NCBI GenBank assembly: GCA_036250225.1 | Contig: JAPZLL010000002.1 | Coordinates: 372,001-436,000, forward strand | From: Cercophora sp. LCS_1 | Lineage: Eukaryota; Ascomycota; Sordariomycetes; Sordariales; Lasiosphaeriaceae | Reading direction: 5' to 3' | DNA: 64,000 nucleotides | Shown here: piece after piece, positions 11,727-21,911 of the stretch | How positions within the stretch are numbered: position 1 is the first letter of the stretch | Layout of the letters: each line of letters begins with the position of its first letter | The notes under the pieces: model-generated | The model's input: the letters and a program-made list of their open reading frames with translations, nothing else | Told to the model about the DNA's origin: nothing | Databases searched by the model: none | Position numbers and translations under genes: made by a program

Positions 11727-12203
11727 AGTGAGATATGACAAGCAAGAGATGCCATTTGTCGCCATTTGGTCTGATATTATTATTATTATTGGAAATAAAT
11801 GGGCGCTTTCTGCCGCATGTGGAAAATTACAGAGGACACATGCGTTCAAGACATTCGCTCCAACACATGCCATCGCTGGCGTCCAGAACAATTTCACAAC
11901 TTATCAAGTTTATTCCACTTGGCTTCTTTCGCTGGCTGCTCTGCACGAAAACGTTGTATGCTGGTATCTCTCTGGTCAGATGCCCCCGTGAACTTGCTCT
12001 TGCGCAAAATCCGCACACCGATGAGGTCAGGGAGATTTCCCTTCAAAATAAGGGGCTCGTTCAATATGCAAGGCGCAAAAGAACATCCCAGACGATTTGA
12101 AAGACTGTTTCCAGCAAACAAATCCAACGCAATCTCGCTCCAACTCAATAATAAAGACTCGCTATCACCAGGTTTCTATCACCAACGGTCTTTGCGTTGG
12201 ACC

Positions 12204-12224
12204 TTTTTTTTTTTTTTTTTTTTT
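12204..12224. repeat. 21-nt poly-T tract
   Basis: An uninterrupted run of 21 T, about 180 bp past the aminotransferase stop codon. It reads as poly-A in that gene's sense direction. It may be a slippage-prone microsatellite or an old retroposition scar. Confidence 0.95.
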
Positions 12225-12405
12225 CGGCCACGCCTTCTGGCTTTGTTACTCGATCAATTCCTATTTTGATACTACGACGTCTCCCTGTGCGTTTTGTAGT
12301 CATTGCCTCCTGATCCCCGAAACACCCATAACCGTTACCACTAGCCGACCGGGGCGAGTCTTCCAAACATCGTCAACCCATCGTCATTTCCAAGCACCAC
12401 CTAAA

Positions 12406-14375
12406 CTACCCCGCACGATACGCCTCCCTGATGGCCCCGCCCAACCTCTTGATCGCCTCCTTCATATTCTCCGGCGTAGCAGCCGCAAAGGTCGTGCGGA
12501 AGAACATGTCCCTGGGCGGCTTCTCATGCTCGGCACGGAACCACGACCCACGGCCGACCAGGACGCCCTTTTCGATACATCGGTTGAAAATGTCCTCTTC
12601 GATTTCGAGGATGGATTTTGTCGGGAAGTCGGGGTGTCGGGTGTGGTCTACTTTGATCCAGTGCTTGTGCGTTTCGTAACGTCAGCTCGCGAAGGGCAAA
12701 CAAAGATGAAAGAGCAAGGGACGAACAGAGCAAAAGAAAATATGTAAAAAAAAAAAAGGAAGACGGAGAAACTCACAAACATGCCAGCCCTCGGCACATC
12801 CCAAGTAACCACGCCCCGCGGCAAAAACTCGTCGCACGCCTCCATCAGCACATTTCTCCTTCTCGTATACTCCCCCCTCAAATGCATCAACCACCTGAAA
12901 TACCCCTCGTGTCCCCAACTCTCGTCAAGCAGCTTGTGCAGGATCACCTGCGAGAACCCGCTCGGCCCCTGATTGCACACCTCGGCATGGCGTATATACC
13001 GCTCCACAATCTGCTCCGATGCTGTAATCCAACCGACCCTCGACCCGGGGACGACGACCTTGCTGAACGAATCCATCCGCACCACGCGTCCGTCTGCGTC
13101 CATGGACAACAAACTGGGGATCAACCCGTCCAAAAACCCCTCTACCGTTTCTTGCGCAGGGGTTCCGCGGACGGGCATCTGCAAGAAATAGTAGGGTTCG
13201 TCTTCGAGTATCATCAGATCCCACCGTCTCGCTACCTCGTAGATCTCTCTTCGTCGTTGGACGCCCATCGTCGCGCCGGTGGGATTTTGTCCGCTGGGCA
13301 CGGTATACAGCACGTGCGGTCTTCTTTCTCCCTTCCATTCCTTCAGCAGCCTGTCCAACGCAGAAGGGATCATGCCCTCCTCATCCATCTCCACACCGGC
13401 GACTTTGATCCCGAGCGGCATAGCCGTTTCGACCGCCGTGCTGAAACTGTATTCCTCCGTCAGGACGGTATCACCTCGTTCTTTGTCGCAAAACATGCGG
13501 AGTAATTGCTCCAGTGCACCGGTGCTCCCCACTGTCAAGCAACTCGCCCAGTCGCTGTACAAGGGGGCGTGAGCGAGCTCGGTGTGTTCGGCGCAGAAAC
13601 GGTTGAGTTGCGCGGAGCCGTTGGCTTGGCCGTAGTTGAGGGCTATGGAGAGGTCGTATTCCGAGGTGGTGGGGGAGCGGGTGGCCGAGTATTTTTCGAT
13701 GGGGAGGGTGACCCCCGAAGACAATTCGGGGAAGGATGGCGGTGGGGAGATGTTCAGCGACAAGGAGTTGAAGGGAAAATTGTCGGCGCAGGGGAGACCG
13801 CCGCCCAGGGAAATGAGATTTGGTTTTTTGAGGTGCCTGGCTGCCTGTTTGAGCATGCACGGGACGCGGGAGGCGGATTCGGGGGAGAGGTGGTCTGTTT
13901 TTGTTAAGTCTTTTATTTTTTTTTTTTTACGTTTCACATGGGGTTTAGGATCAAGGCATACGGTCGAAGCGGAGGGCGGGCAGTTTGCCAGCTGACTGCA
14001 TGTTCGGCGTGGTTAGTGCGGGATAAAAGAAAACGGAAGAGGCGGGATGGTAATTACCGGCCCCTTGAACATGGATGTGTCGCTTGCTGCCGCCGTCCCG
14101 GCAATCAACCGGCCGGCTTTTGCGCGGCGCGCGGCAATATCGGCGATGGTGATGCGGTTCCGGGCCGGGGGTGGGGCCGGCTTGGCGGCGATGGTGCCGG
14201 CCGGGGTGTTCGCTGTCTTGGCGACAGGCGCGACGGCTTCCGAGGCGTTTGGTGACTTGGAGTGGAATGCCCCCACGCCTCGGGCTCTGTGACACGGGGG
14301 CCGGAGGAGTGGCGAGAGGCCGGCGCGGCGGACGGTGTTGGGACCGAAGCCGGTGGGTGGGAGGGCTCGCCGCAT
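12406..14375 (-). CDS. ARO8: aromatic / alpha-aminoadipate aminotransferase, Aro8 family
   Basis: A PLP-dependent class I aminotransferase acting on aromatic amino acids and/or 2-aminoadipate (Aro8/LysN family). Exons are 14375..14058, 13995..13962 (34 nt), 13894..12777 and 12663..12406, giving 575 residues; introns are 62, 67 and 113 nt. Splicing yields the family-typical RFDHHLSPES and GMFHWIKVDH junctions, which support the small second exon. The PLP lysine is near residue 396 in SFSKVV, and YTVPSGQNPTG and SLGGGLP are also present. The first ~45 residues are Arg-rich with few acidic residues, which suggests mitochondrial import, whereas yeast Aro8 is cytosolic. The mRNA ends just downstream of a poly-T region in plus orientation. 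Confidence 0.9.
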
Positions 14376-15497
14376 GATGAACCGGCGGGTGGAGCGGGGA
14401 GGAACGCGTAGGCTACGGAGTCAATTCACGACTTGAAGAATTGACAAAGTGGAATTGGAACCTGGGAAGGAAAAAAGGACTGGAAACAAGTCATGGTCGA
14501 CCAGGCAGGAACAAAGGCGTTATCGACCTGACCTGGCGGTGTTGATAAGTGATGCACCCCTGTGACCGATAACATTTCAGGGGCCGATGGCGGGGTCGGG
14601 GGCATCACCCGAGGGCCCGACCCGTCTGTAGCCGTTGTTAGCCACCGGCTCAACGCGCCTTTGCGATGTCAACGCACTGGCAACGGCCTTGTGACCTGCA
14701 CTTTCCGAGCTTCTGTACGTAATAGCACTGTGCTTGGTCCGATATCTTAGGTAAGTGATAGTTGCGATTTTGCTAGGTATGTACAGGAGGTGCCCCAACT
14801 GCCGTATATACACGATGTCGACGTCGTCAGGAACCCATGCCCGCCCCGTCTATCGCCGGCGCAGCTATCAACCCAGGACTTGAACATGATTCAACTTTAT
14901 TGTCAGGAAACCTCCTAATAAAATTCATCAGGCCAGCAGTATTGCGACTGATGAACTGCCTCCAACACCGACGACGTCTATAGATGCATCCCATAGGAAA
15001 ACGTATATTTGTTTGTTTGCGAGGCGTGACAATTGTCAACACCTTTTGCCCCGTACACCAAACAGTTACCAAGGTAAACATTAAGGAAACGAGGACCGTG
15101 GTCAAATCCCACCGCGACACAAGGAGCCGCACGCTTCGGGATCGCTCCCTAATATTTCTTTCAGTGACATCCCAATCGAGTTGTTGTGCGAGGGCGGCGT
15201 GCTGCAGTTTGGGCCTTCCGTGGTGGGTAGCTGACGGTGTTGCAAGCAGGAAGCTTCATTGCAGGTGATGCAGTTGAAGCGATGCGGCCTATGACGGCAC
15301 GCCATTGAGCACGGGTTTGCCGGCTTGCCACCCCTTGGGTGAGCTTCAGCGCTGGAAGCCATTGAAAAGCGAAGACGACGGAAAGAGATAAGTGACGTGT
15401 ACAAGAGTCTTTGATGTACATGGTCCGGTAGGATTCATGGATAACCAGGAGTTTGCCCGTTGTCATGACTAGACACCGCCATCTCAGGTCATCGTGT
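14376..15497. other. 1.1-kb intergenic region
   Basis: It lies upstream of the aminotransferase (minus) and downstream of the next minus-strand gene. No coding signal, RNA gene or repeat stands out. A TTCAAGT-like sequence near 14880 lacks a matching T-stem, so it is not a tRNA. Confidence 0.5.
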
Positions 15498-16383
15498 TTA
15501 TAAACTTTGTGAGCGAAGCAAAGGCTGATTCGATGCCGCAGTCTCGCCCTCCGATTCCAGGTCCATGTCCGGTCCACTAACGGGGTTTCCTCTGGCAACA
15601 ATGGCTTGGAACTGATCAGGGGCATGAGGTCCTTGACGGTCGTTCTGGCCTGGGAAGAATCCTCGAATCATGGAACCCCAGTTGGACCGGGCACGGGGCG
15701 GCACGCCAGAAAGGCTGATGACTGAGTCACCGGATTGGGGCGTGTACTCGAGTGTTGGAGCGAAGTCTGCAAAAAACCGAGAGTCAACAGAGCCAAGTCC
15801 AGATGGAGGGCGGCTTGGGTTGGCGTCGGAGAGAGAAAGTCTGCTGGCAGAGCGCTCCTGGAGGGACTCGACAGGGATGGCCGATGCTTGAGATTCAACA
15901 TCAACGGTCCTGTGTCGGGCGCCGTATCGGATTTGAAGGTGGTGGGCTGCCACGGTTGCTAAGAAGGATATAGAAATAAACAATGGCAACCATGGTATCA
16001 GCTGTTCCTGGTAGGAGCCGGCTTGCCAGGCAGTAAATATGGCAACGAATGCTGCGACCGGAATGGTGTATTGGCCAAAGCTATTTTATGGTCAGTAGAA
16101 CTCGAACCCAGGATTGGTTGAGTAACTCTTACCTCACGAACGACTCAAAGTGAAGGCCCGTAAAGGCCAAGGACGAAATAATAAAAACAGAGAGGGTGCT
16201 TCTTGGGTCAGCGCCCGAACCAAAAGTCGATGGCTTTAAGCCTTACGCGAATCTGAACCAGAGTGCTTCTCTGTTCGCCAGCGGGAATAGGGCAGCACTT
16301 TCTACCATGCAACCGTAGGCAAGGACTTTGATGATTTGGCAGAATTGCCCAACACGTGGCTCGACACGGTAAGGGCTCTCCAT
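15498..16383 (-). CDS. hypothetical four-helix membrane protein
   Basis: I do not recognise the family. Exons are 16383..16247, 16201..16133 and 16080..15498 (introns of 45 and 52 nt), giving 262 residues with one continuous frame across both junctions. Hydrophobic segments lie near residues 17-38, 46-63, 72-88 and 93-112. A hydrophilic Ser/Pro-rich C-terminal tail of about 150 residues follows, probably cytosolic. The chosen ATG sits in GCCGCCATGG, a near-perfect initiation context; an in-frame ATG at 16431 would add 16 residues. It shares a 0.7-kb upstream region with another possible membrane protein on the plus strand. The splice model is my inference, but frame maintenance and hydrophobicity make a real gene likely. 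Confidence 0.7.
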
Positions 16384-17114
16384 GGCGGCCGACTCTAGAC
16401 GAATGCTGGGACAAAGAGGAGGTGTAAACATGCGTCGGGCTCGTTGCCTGTTAGTCGACCCGATAAGGTGAGAATAATTCGCTCTGAAGATGATTCTTGT
16501 CGCGTTCCGGGTTCGGGGACACGAACAAAGAATGGGGAAAACAAGCTATTAAACTAGGCATGGGCAAGTATAAGAACGGCCGAGGTGGAACGTCGGGCCG
16601 CGTGTTGGATTGGCGGCAGCTTCAACTGCAGCAGTCTGGGGATATAAAGTGATTGGGGTGGACAGCGGGGCGAATCAACGGCACGGCCATGTTGCGGGGA
16701 AGCGGTGCAGGAGCAGCGCAGGGTGGTCGAGCGGTCCAAGGACAGAAGCTTGTGTGACGGCGAGTTGCGCGAGGGCAAGGCGGGAACATGGAGTTGAAGT
16801 GGTTCGCAATGGTCAGCTTCAAGGCGAGGCTCCGGCCGCATGGGTGCATCTGCCGGTCGGATTGGACGATAACATGCCGGGTTTTCGGTGAGCGTCGTCA
16901 GCCCTGCAAGTAGCCTCATGCTTTCAAGGCAGCCGCTCCCTGCCCAACCAGTTGCCTTGGGTGCTAACGCAGAAGTGGTAACACACCACGACCCTTTCGG
17001 AGGCCTGTCGCTTATCATGTACGACACTGGGCCGGTGTTTGCGCCCGCACTTTGGGTGTGGGAACGTGCAGTTGCCCGACGCAGCCGTGTCGTATCAGGC
17101 AATCCGACGGGATC
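16384..17114. other. divergent intergenic region
   Basis: It lies between two putative membrane-protein genes transcribed away from each other. No family-level coding signal on either strand. Open frames on both strands (for example 16554..17102 minus) are Pro/Arg/Ser-rich and look like chance frames in GC-rich DNA. Confidence 0.5.
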
Positions 17115-17864
17115 ATGACAATGAGCATCATGTGCGACCCCCTATTCACCGGCCCGAGTGTAAGCAGCGGGCGTATAAGGAGATCGACCTCCTCGCCATG
17201 CAGTATGGTTGCGGCTCTGGGACATGGAGACCCGACACCCTATCCCAGCCTCCCGAAGAGATTCCTGAGGATCCTTCGTCATCCACCTCGCTTAGTACCA
17301 ATGAACTTGCTGAGATGCTGCTCGTTCCATACTCCCGAGGAGGCGTGCGCCGAACCGAGCCTCTGGGATCTGTTCCCTGAGACCCTGGAGATCGGCATCG
17401 GCGCGGCCTGTAGCATCGTCACATGGAGCTTCACTCTTCAAAGTGAATCCTCGTTTACGCCTGAGAGTGTTTGTGTTACCTCGACTGTCGATATCAAGAT
17501 CGTTGCTAATGAAGACGAACAGCAACCCACCGAGAACGCTGTTGATAGCTTTCTCTTTCACCCCGCCGCGGAGCTCATGCTCTGCTCCTGTTTGGTTTTC
17601 GGCTGTTGCGTGTCGTCGTTTGTGCACCGGCGACAGGAGCAAGACAGATTCCAGCTGCTGGTCTATGCCGCATTTCTTTCCGCAGCGGCAACGATTGGGT
17701 ATAGCTTCGGGGCGAGTGCCAATTTGATTCTGCTTGGGTATTTCCCGTGGGCAATGTGCGCGGCAATGGCTGCCAGTCTTTATGGGCACGGTCTCCACCG
17801 ACAACAGAGATCCCGCTCACTTCAACGTTTCGGGGATGTGGAGAAGGCTCGACTTCTCCGGTAA
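17115..17864 (+). CDS. hypothetical membrane protein (gene model uncertain)
   Basis: An open frame of 249 codons from ATG at 17115. I do not recognise it. The C-terminal half looks genuinely coding: hydrophobic segments near 17382-17440, 17560-17625, 17658-17720 and 17725-17790, then a basic Arg/Gln/Ser tail, which is a plausible four-helix topology. The first ~80 codons are less convincing. Between about 17039 and 17380 another plus frame reads more like a protein (it includes the peptide STSLSTNELAEMLL), so the true gene may have a first exon in that frame spliced into this one near 17413. Start and exon structure should be treated as provisional. Confidence 0.45.
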   Translation: MTMSIMCDPLFTGPSVSSGRIRRSTSSPCSMVAALGHGDPTPYPSLPKRFLRILRHPPRLVPMNLLRCCSFHTPEEACAEPSLWDLFPETLEIGIGAACSIVTWSFTLQSESSFTPESVCVTSTVDIKIVANEDEQQPTENAVDSFLFHPAAELMLCSCLVFGCCVSSFVHRRQEQDRFQLLVYAAFLSAAATIGYSFGASANLILLGYFPWAMCAAMAASLYGHGLHRQQRSRSLQRFGDVEKARLLR

Positions 17865-18439
17865 AGTGTCGGTGGCGCTGTTGGCCCAGGAGGGCCTTCG
17901 CTTCTCGCACAATATATCATACGTTATCCATTGTCCCATGTCCGCGGAGGAAGTGGCTGGGCATGGTGATTCTTTTGTTGGGGGGAGGCGCCTGCAAAGC
18001 TGAGCGGCGCTATTTGTGTTAGTACCTTACATCATGAAACCAGATGTAGCCAGAAAACTCGTTCAGATCGGCAGTGCTCAGCACTCAGGAAGCGTATTCT
18101 TGAATGATGCTCGAGAAAACGAGTTGGCAGTGTTCAATGTCGATGATTGTGGGGAAATGGGCCCGACGCCGAGGTGTTCCTTCCCTCTCGGGACCGGTTG
18201 ATAGAAAGGAGCTGCTGGCTTCAACCAGTGACGTTCAAACCCCTCCAAGACACTAGGTAGCCTGGAGAAGCATTAGCTTAGCGCCAGGCACAGTGACGTT
18301 TGTGAACTTGGCGGCACAAGGTACGTCGACACTCGGTTCTTGGTAGGTATGGAACCCTCAACTTTGCAACCTTGCAGTTTTCTCCCTCAAGTTTTGCTAC
18401 AGTTTAGTCATGAGATCAATGTTGACTGCCCTATCTATC
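17865..18439. other. convergent intergenic region
   Basis: 3' flanks of the putative membrane-protein gene (plus) and the Mth938-domain gene (minus). Nothing else is supportable. Confidence 0.5.
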
Positions 18440-18883
18440 TCAGCAAGTCGAGTGGAAGAGTCCGCCCACGGCGGTCGACTTTGCAAGCTCATTATACAAC
18501 GCCACAGCAGCCTTTGTCTCAGCAACATGGGCCTCGATCCCTCGAGCACGAAGAGCCTCAAGTGTAGAGTCAGGGACCCCAAGCCGCTCTCGCATCCCGC
18601 GGGATAAGATAACGACGGTGGCGCCGTGCTCAATAAGCTCCTCAACATCAGCAACTTGGACACCGGGTGAGTGTTGAGTGCCGGTCTCGCCCCAGTCCCA
18701 TGGCCGACCACCACCTGGCCAGAGTTTGACGTCCTTGACACTGCCGACCAGGTCCACTTCCATCTGACCCCAGGCAACGGATGTGATTTGGGGGGAGCGA
18801 CTCGTCTTGGCGGTTTCTGCTTTTGCTTCTGCAACTGGCAGGGTAGGCTTCGCGACCTCAGTTACCGCCGAATTTGGATCCAT
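18440..18883 (-). CDS. Mth938-domain (AAMDC/DUF498-type) protein
   Basis: A single exon of 147 residues. The Mth938-like fold runs from about residue 38 to the end. Its hallmarks are a VKLWPGGGRPWDW segment, a TVVILSRGM turn, and the near-terminal GGLFHSTC typical of the family in fungi and animals. The family includes human AAMDC and mitochondrial NDUFAF3-like proteins. Its biochemical role here is unknown and I assign none. The first ~35 residues are Ala/Thr/Lys-rich and probably disordered. It is divergent from the Crh gene, 0.9 kb away. Confidence 0.85.
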   Translation of the reverse strand: MDPNSAVTEVAKPTLPVAEAKAETAKTSRSPQITSVAWGQMEVDLVGSVKDVKLWPGGGRPWDWGETGTQHSPGVQVADVEELIEHGATVVILSRGMRERLGVPDSTLEALRARGIEAHVAETKAAVALYNELAKSTAVGGLFHSTC

Positions 18884-19787
18884 CCTGTGGACGTAAGTTG
18901 GTAAAGTTGATGTTTTGCGAAAACGTCAAAGTCAATCATTCCCCGGTGCTGCGATCCACGATGTCTGGGCTGATCTGATTCTCGGCTTCAGCCTTCGGGC
19001 CAAGCCGGACGTAGATTGACTGACGAATCGGAGATTGGCATCCCGAGGCAAAACGTCACTAGCAACACCAAGGCCCTTCAACAAGGTGGGGAAAGATATG
19101 ACGCCCAAGATAATGTCGCAACAAGGTGACGTACGGGTTCAGGGTCCAGAACGTGAACTGTTTGACGCCGGTTTTGCGGGTCCCTGCTTTGCTGGCGCCG
19201 AGTGCCAGCCACCCGAAATCTGGAGCTTGGCGTCCGTGCCAAGACACTCGCCAGCGCGCCGGCCGTGGCTCATTGGCGCCGCGCATTCGCCGGACAACAG
19301 TCCCAACCTCCCCAGAATGCCGAAAGTTTGGAGCCCTCAGCTCACGACCAACAAGGCGGAACAACGCAAATCCTTGCAGCGCATGCTTTTCTTGGAAATG
19401 GGCACCCGAATCCCCACGTGCTGACTGACGAAAAAAGTGTCTTTCTTCAGGGGGAGGTTGGTATTCGTAGCCCGGGTTTTTTTTCATGCTTTGCAGCGCC
19501 GTGCATTTGGGCATTTAGCCCATAAAGCCGAAAGCATTGGCTTCCATGCAGCTTCCCGATCGCCTCTTTGCATCTCACTCCCGTGGTTCACCCAAGGTTT
19601 CATTGTAAATTGCATTCTGTTACGGGACCATCCCACATCCTAATCCAACCAGAAGATATATTCTCTAGACCTTTGGTGTCCTCCATACCCACACAAGAGC
19701 CGCTCCCGTCCCAGCTTCTGTCTCCCGGATTTTGTTCTCACATCCCGTCTTCACCTCAACCTCACCTCACCACTGTAATCCGTTACG
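18884..19787. other. divergent promoter region of the Mth938 and Crh genes
   Basis: No gene supported. The last ~150 bp before the Crh start are C/T-rich, as in many fungal promoters. ORFs here overlap one another on both strands (for example 19059..19514 minus) and show no family features. Confidence 0.5.
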
Positions 19788-21016
19788 ATGCATTTATCAC
19801 GGTGGAGAGCCGCCGTAGCAGCAGGCCTCTCCCTAAGCAGTGTCTCCAACGCCCAAACATGGTCAGCATGTAACCCCCTTCACCAATGTAAGCTGCCCTC
19901 CCTCAAACCCTTCACCCCCAACTAACAAACCCCCCCCCCCAGCCGGCTGCCCACCCAACCCAGCCCTGGGCATGGCCATCTCAGTAGACTTCGCCCAAGG
20001 CGAAGTAAACAGCTTCACATCCTCCGGCGGCGTCCCAACCTACTCCGGTGACGGCGTAGCCTTCACCGTCTCACGGGGCGGCGAAGCTCCGCAACTAACC
20101 TCGGTCTTCTACATCATGTTCGGCCGCGTCGAGGTGACTATGCGCGCCGCCCCAGGCCGCGGCATCGTCTCCTCTCTAGTTCTGCAGTCCGACGACCTCG
20201 ACGAAATCGACATTGAATGGCTAGGCGCCGACTCGGCGCAAATGCAAACCAACTACTTCGGCAAGGGCCAAACGGCCACCTACAACCGCGGCCAATTCAA
20301 CCCCGCACCCAACAACCAGGCCGAATGGACGACCTACACCATCGACTGGACGCAGGACCGCATCGTATGGTACGTCGCGGGAACAGCCGTCCGCACCCAA
20401 ACCGCCGCCGACGCAGGCGACCAGTACCCGCAAACACCAATGCAAGTGAAATTCGGCTCCTGGTCCGGCGGCGACCCGGGCAATGCCCCAGGGACGATCG
20501 AATGGGCGCAGGGACCGACGGATTATTCGCAGGGGCCGTTTAGCATGCACGTCAAGAACGCTGTGGTCACAGACTATAGTACCGGCAAAACATACCGGTA
20601 TGGCGACACGTCCGGTAGATGGGAGTCGATTATCTCGGACGGCGGCCAAATCAACGGGAACAAAGACCGCGCCGGCAATGTGATTGCCACCGCGACGGCC
20701 GCTGCTGCGACGTCGCTTTCGCCGTCGATTCCGGCGGGTGGTTTGGGGCGCGGAGGCGGCAGCACCAGCACGCAGACGGGATGGCCGTGGGAACCGACCG
20801 GGTCGCGGGGGTCGAATCCCATTCCGGACGGGTGGATCATGACGCCCGAGGGCAAGATTGTACCGGTGGGCGCTGCGGGGATGAGCAGTGAGTTTTTATT
20901 CTGATACCTACCATCATCTGAAGTAATGCTAACATGAGGAAGGGACGCCAAACGTTTTCTTGCTTGTTGGGCCGTTGTTGGTGGGAGTTGGGCTTTTCGT
21001 TGGCCGATTACTCTAG
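19788..21016 (+). CDS. CRH1: GPI-anchored cell-wall transglycosylase, GH16 Crh family
   Basis: Crh enzymes move chitin chains onto beta-glucan at the cell surface, cross-linking the wall. Exons are 19788..19887, 19943..20887 and 20943..21016, giving 372 residues; both introns are 55 nt. A signal peptide ends near NAQTWS, followed by a short Cys-containing N-terminal segment (CNPLHQSGCPPNP). The GH16 catalytic motif EIDIEWLG, with its two Glu residues, lies near residue 120. The third exon matters: splicing at 20888/20942 replaces an early stop with a 24-residue tail ending in a Leu/Val-rich hydrophobic stretch (VFLLVGPLLVGVGLF), a GPI-attachment signal. A Gly/Ser/Thr-rich linker precedes it. 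Confident on family; the paralogue number (CRH1/UTR2) is not determined. Confidence 0.92.
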
Positions 21017-21911
21017 GTATGGTGTGCCTACTTTGACTTCATACTTCCTCAAAAAGGCATCGGAGGCGGGTTTCGGGAAGCGAGCATTGCATTGGGCGGT
21101 GTTGGTGGCGTTTGCTTTCTGGTTAGAGGCCGACGAGTCTCGGATATGGGTTTGGTTGGGCTGGAGACAAGGAGCGGCGGCAATAGTCTAATACTGGTGA
21201 TATGAACATAGACAGTGGTTAGATCGATATGCTGTATTGGCATTGATAATACCAGACACATATGGCTTGTCTACTCACGACCAAGAGCCTTGCTTGAGTT
21301 TGATCTTCTCGTGTGTGCTGTTCTAGGTAGAGTGCCAAGGCTGAACTTACGCGTGGGAAAAGGGGATGCTTGTTTTGGCAACGCGTCAGAGACACTTCAC
21401 TGATTTAATGAGGCGTAGGTGATTTGTAAATGTTGATTCAGTCAACTTATCGCTGCAAAATCTTCGCAGTTCTAATGTATTTGCGATATCTTTCAGAAAT
21501 CTTCGCTATGCGCCTACAAGGACTAGACCAAGACGATCGTCTGATCTCTCGGTCCAGTCCCTGTCCAAAACAAGACAACTGAATTTCTGGAGCAGAGCAT
21601 GCCAATCCCACCAAGGTCCACCCGATCAAAGGAAATTGCACCCCCCGTTCCTCTGCTGCCATCTCCACCCCATCGGCTCCACTCCAATATGTCCCGTAGA
21701 TGCAATGTCGGAGAACGCCTAGTACCCTCGAAAAACCCATCAGGAATTGGGCTGTCGGGGTTATACACATGTACAGATCGAAAAGCAATGCTGGTCTATT
21801 CACGGTAGCCTGGAATGCGCAAGTTGAACGGCCGCATATCGAAAGGGCTAATGATGTTGTCATGCCGTCTAAACCAAACGGCAATACCGAATACGGAGTA
21901 CACGGCACCAA
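21017..21911. other. convergent intergenic region
   Basis: Between the Crh gene (plus) and TOP1 (minus). It contains their 3' UTRs. The 154-codon minus frame at 21447..21911 directly abuts the TOP1 stop and has no recognisable features, so I do not call it. Confidence 0.5.

Larger units (their letters stand above)
11339..12405. other. convergent intergenic region with short repeats
   Basis: It separates the 3' ends of the P450 (plus) and the aminotransferase (minus). I see no gene. It holds a 17-bp direct repeat pair and a 21-T homopolymer, listed separately, and several AT-rich stretches. Confidence 0.55.

Noticed and set aside
16554..17102. 182-codon minus-strand ORF
   Set aside because: Pro/Arg/Ser-rich, no helix or strand pattern, overlaps frames on the plus strand.
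19059..19514. 151-codon minus-strand ORF upstream of the Crh gene
   Set aside because: Composition of a chance frame in GC-rich DNA; overlapped by ORFs on the plus strand.
21447..21911. 154-codon minus-strand ORF immediately downstream of the TOP1 stop
   Set aside because: No ordered pattern or known motif, overlaps other frames, and lies where the TOP1 3' UTR is expected.
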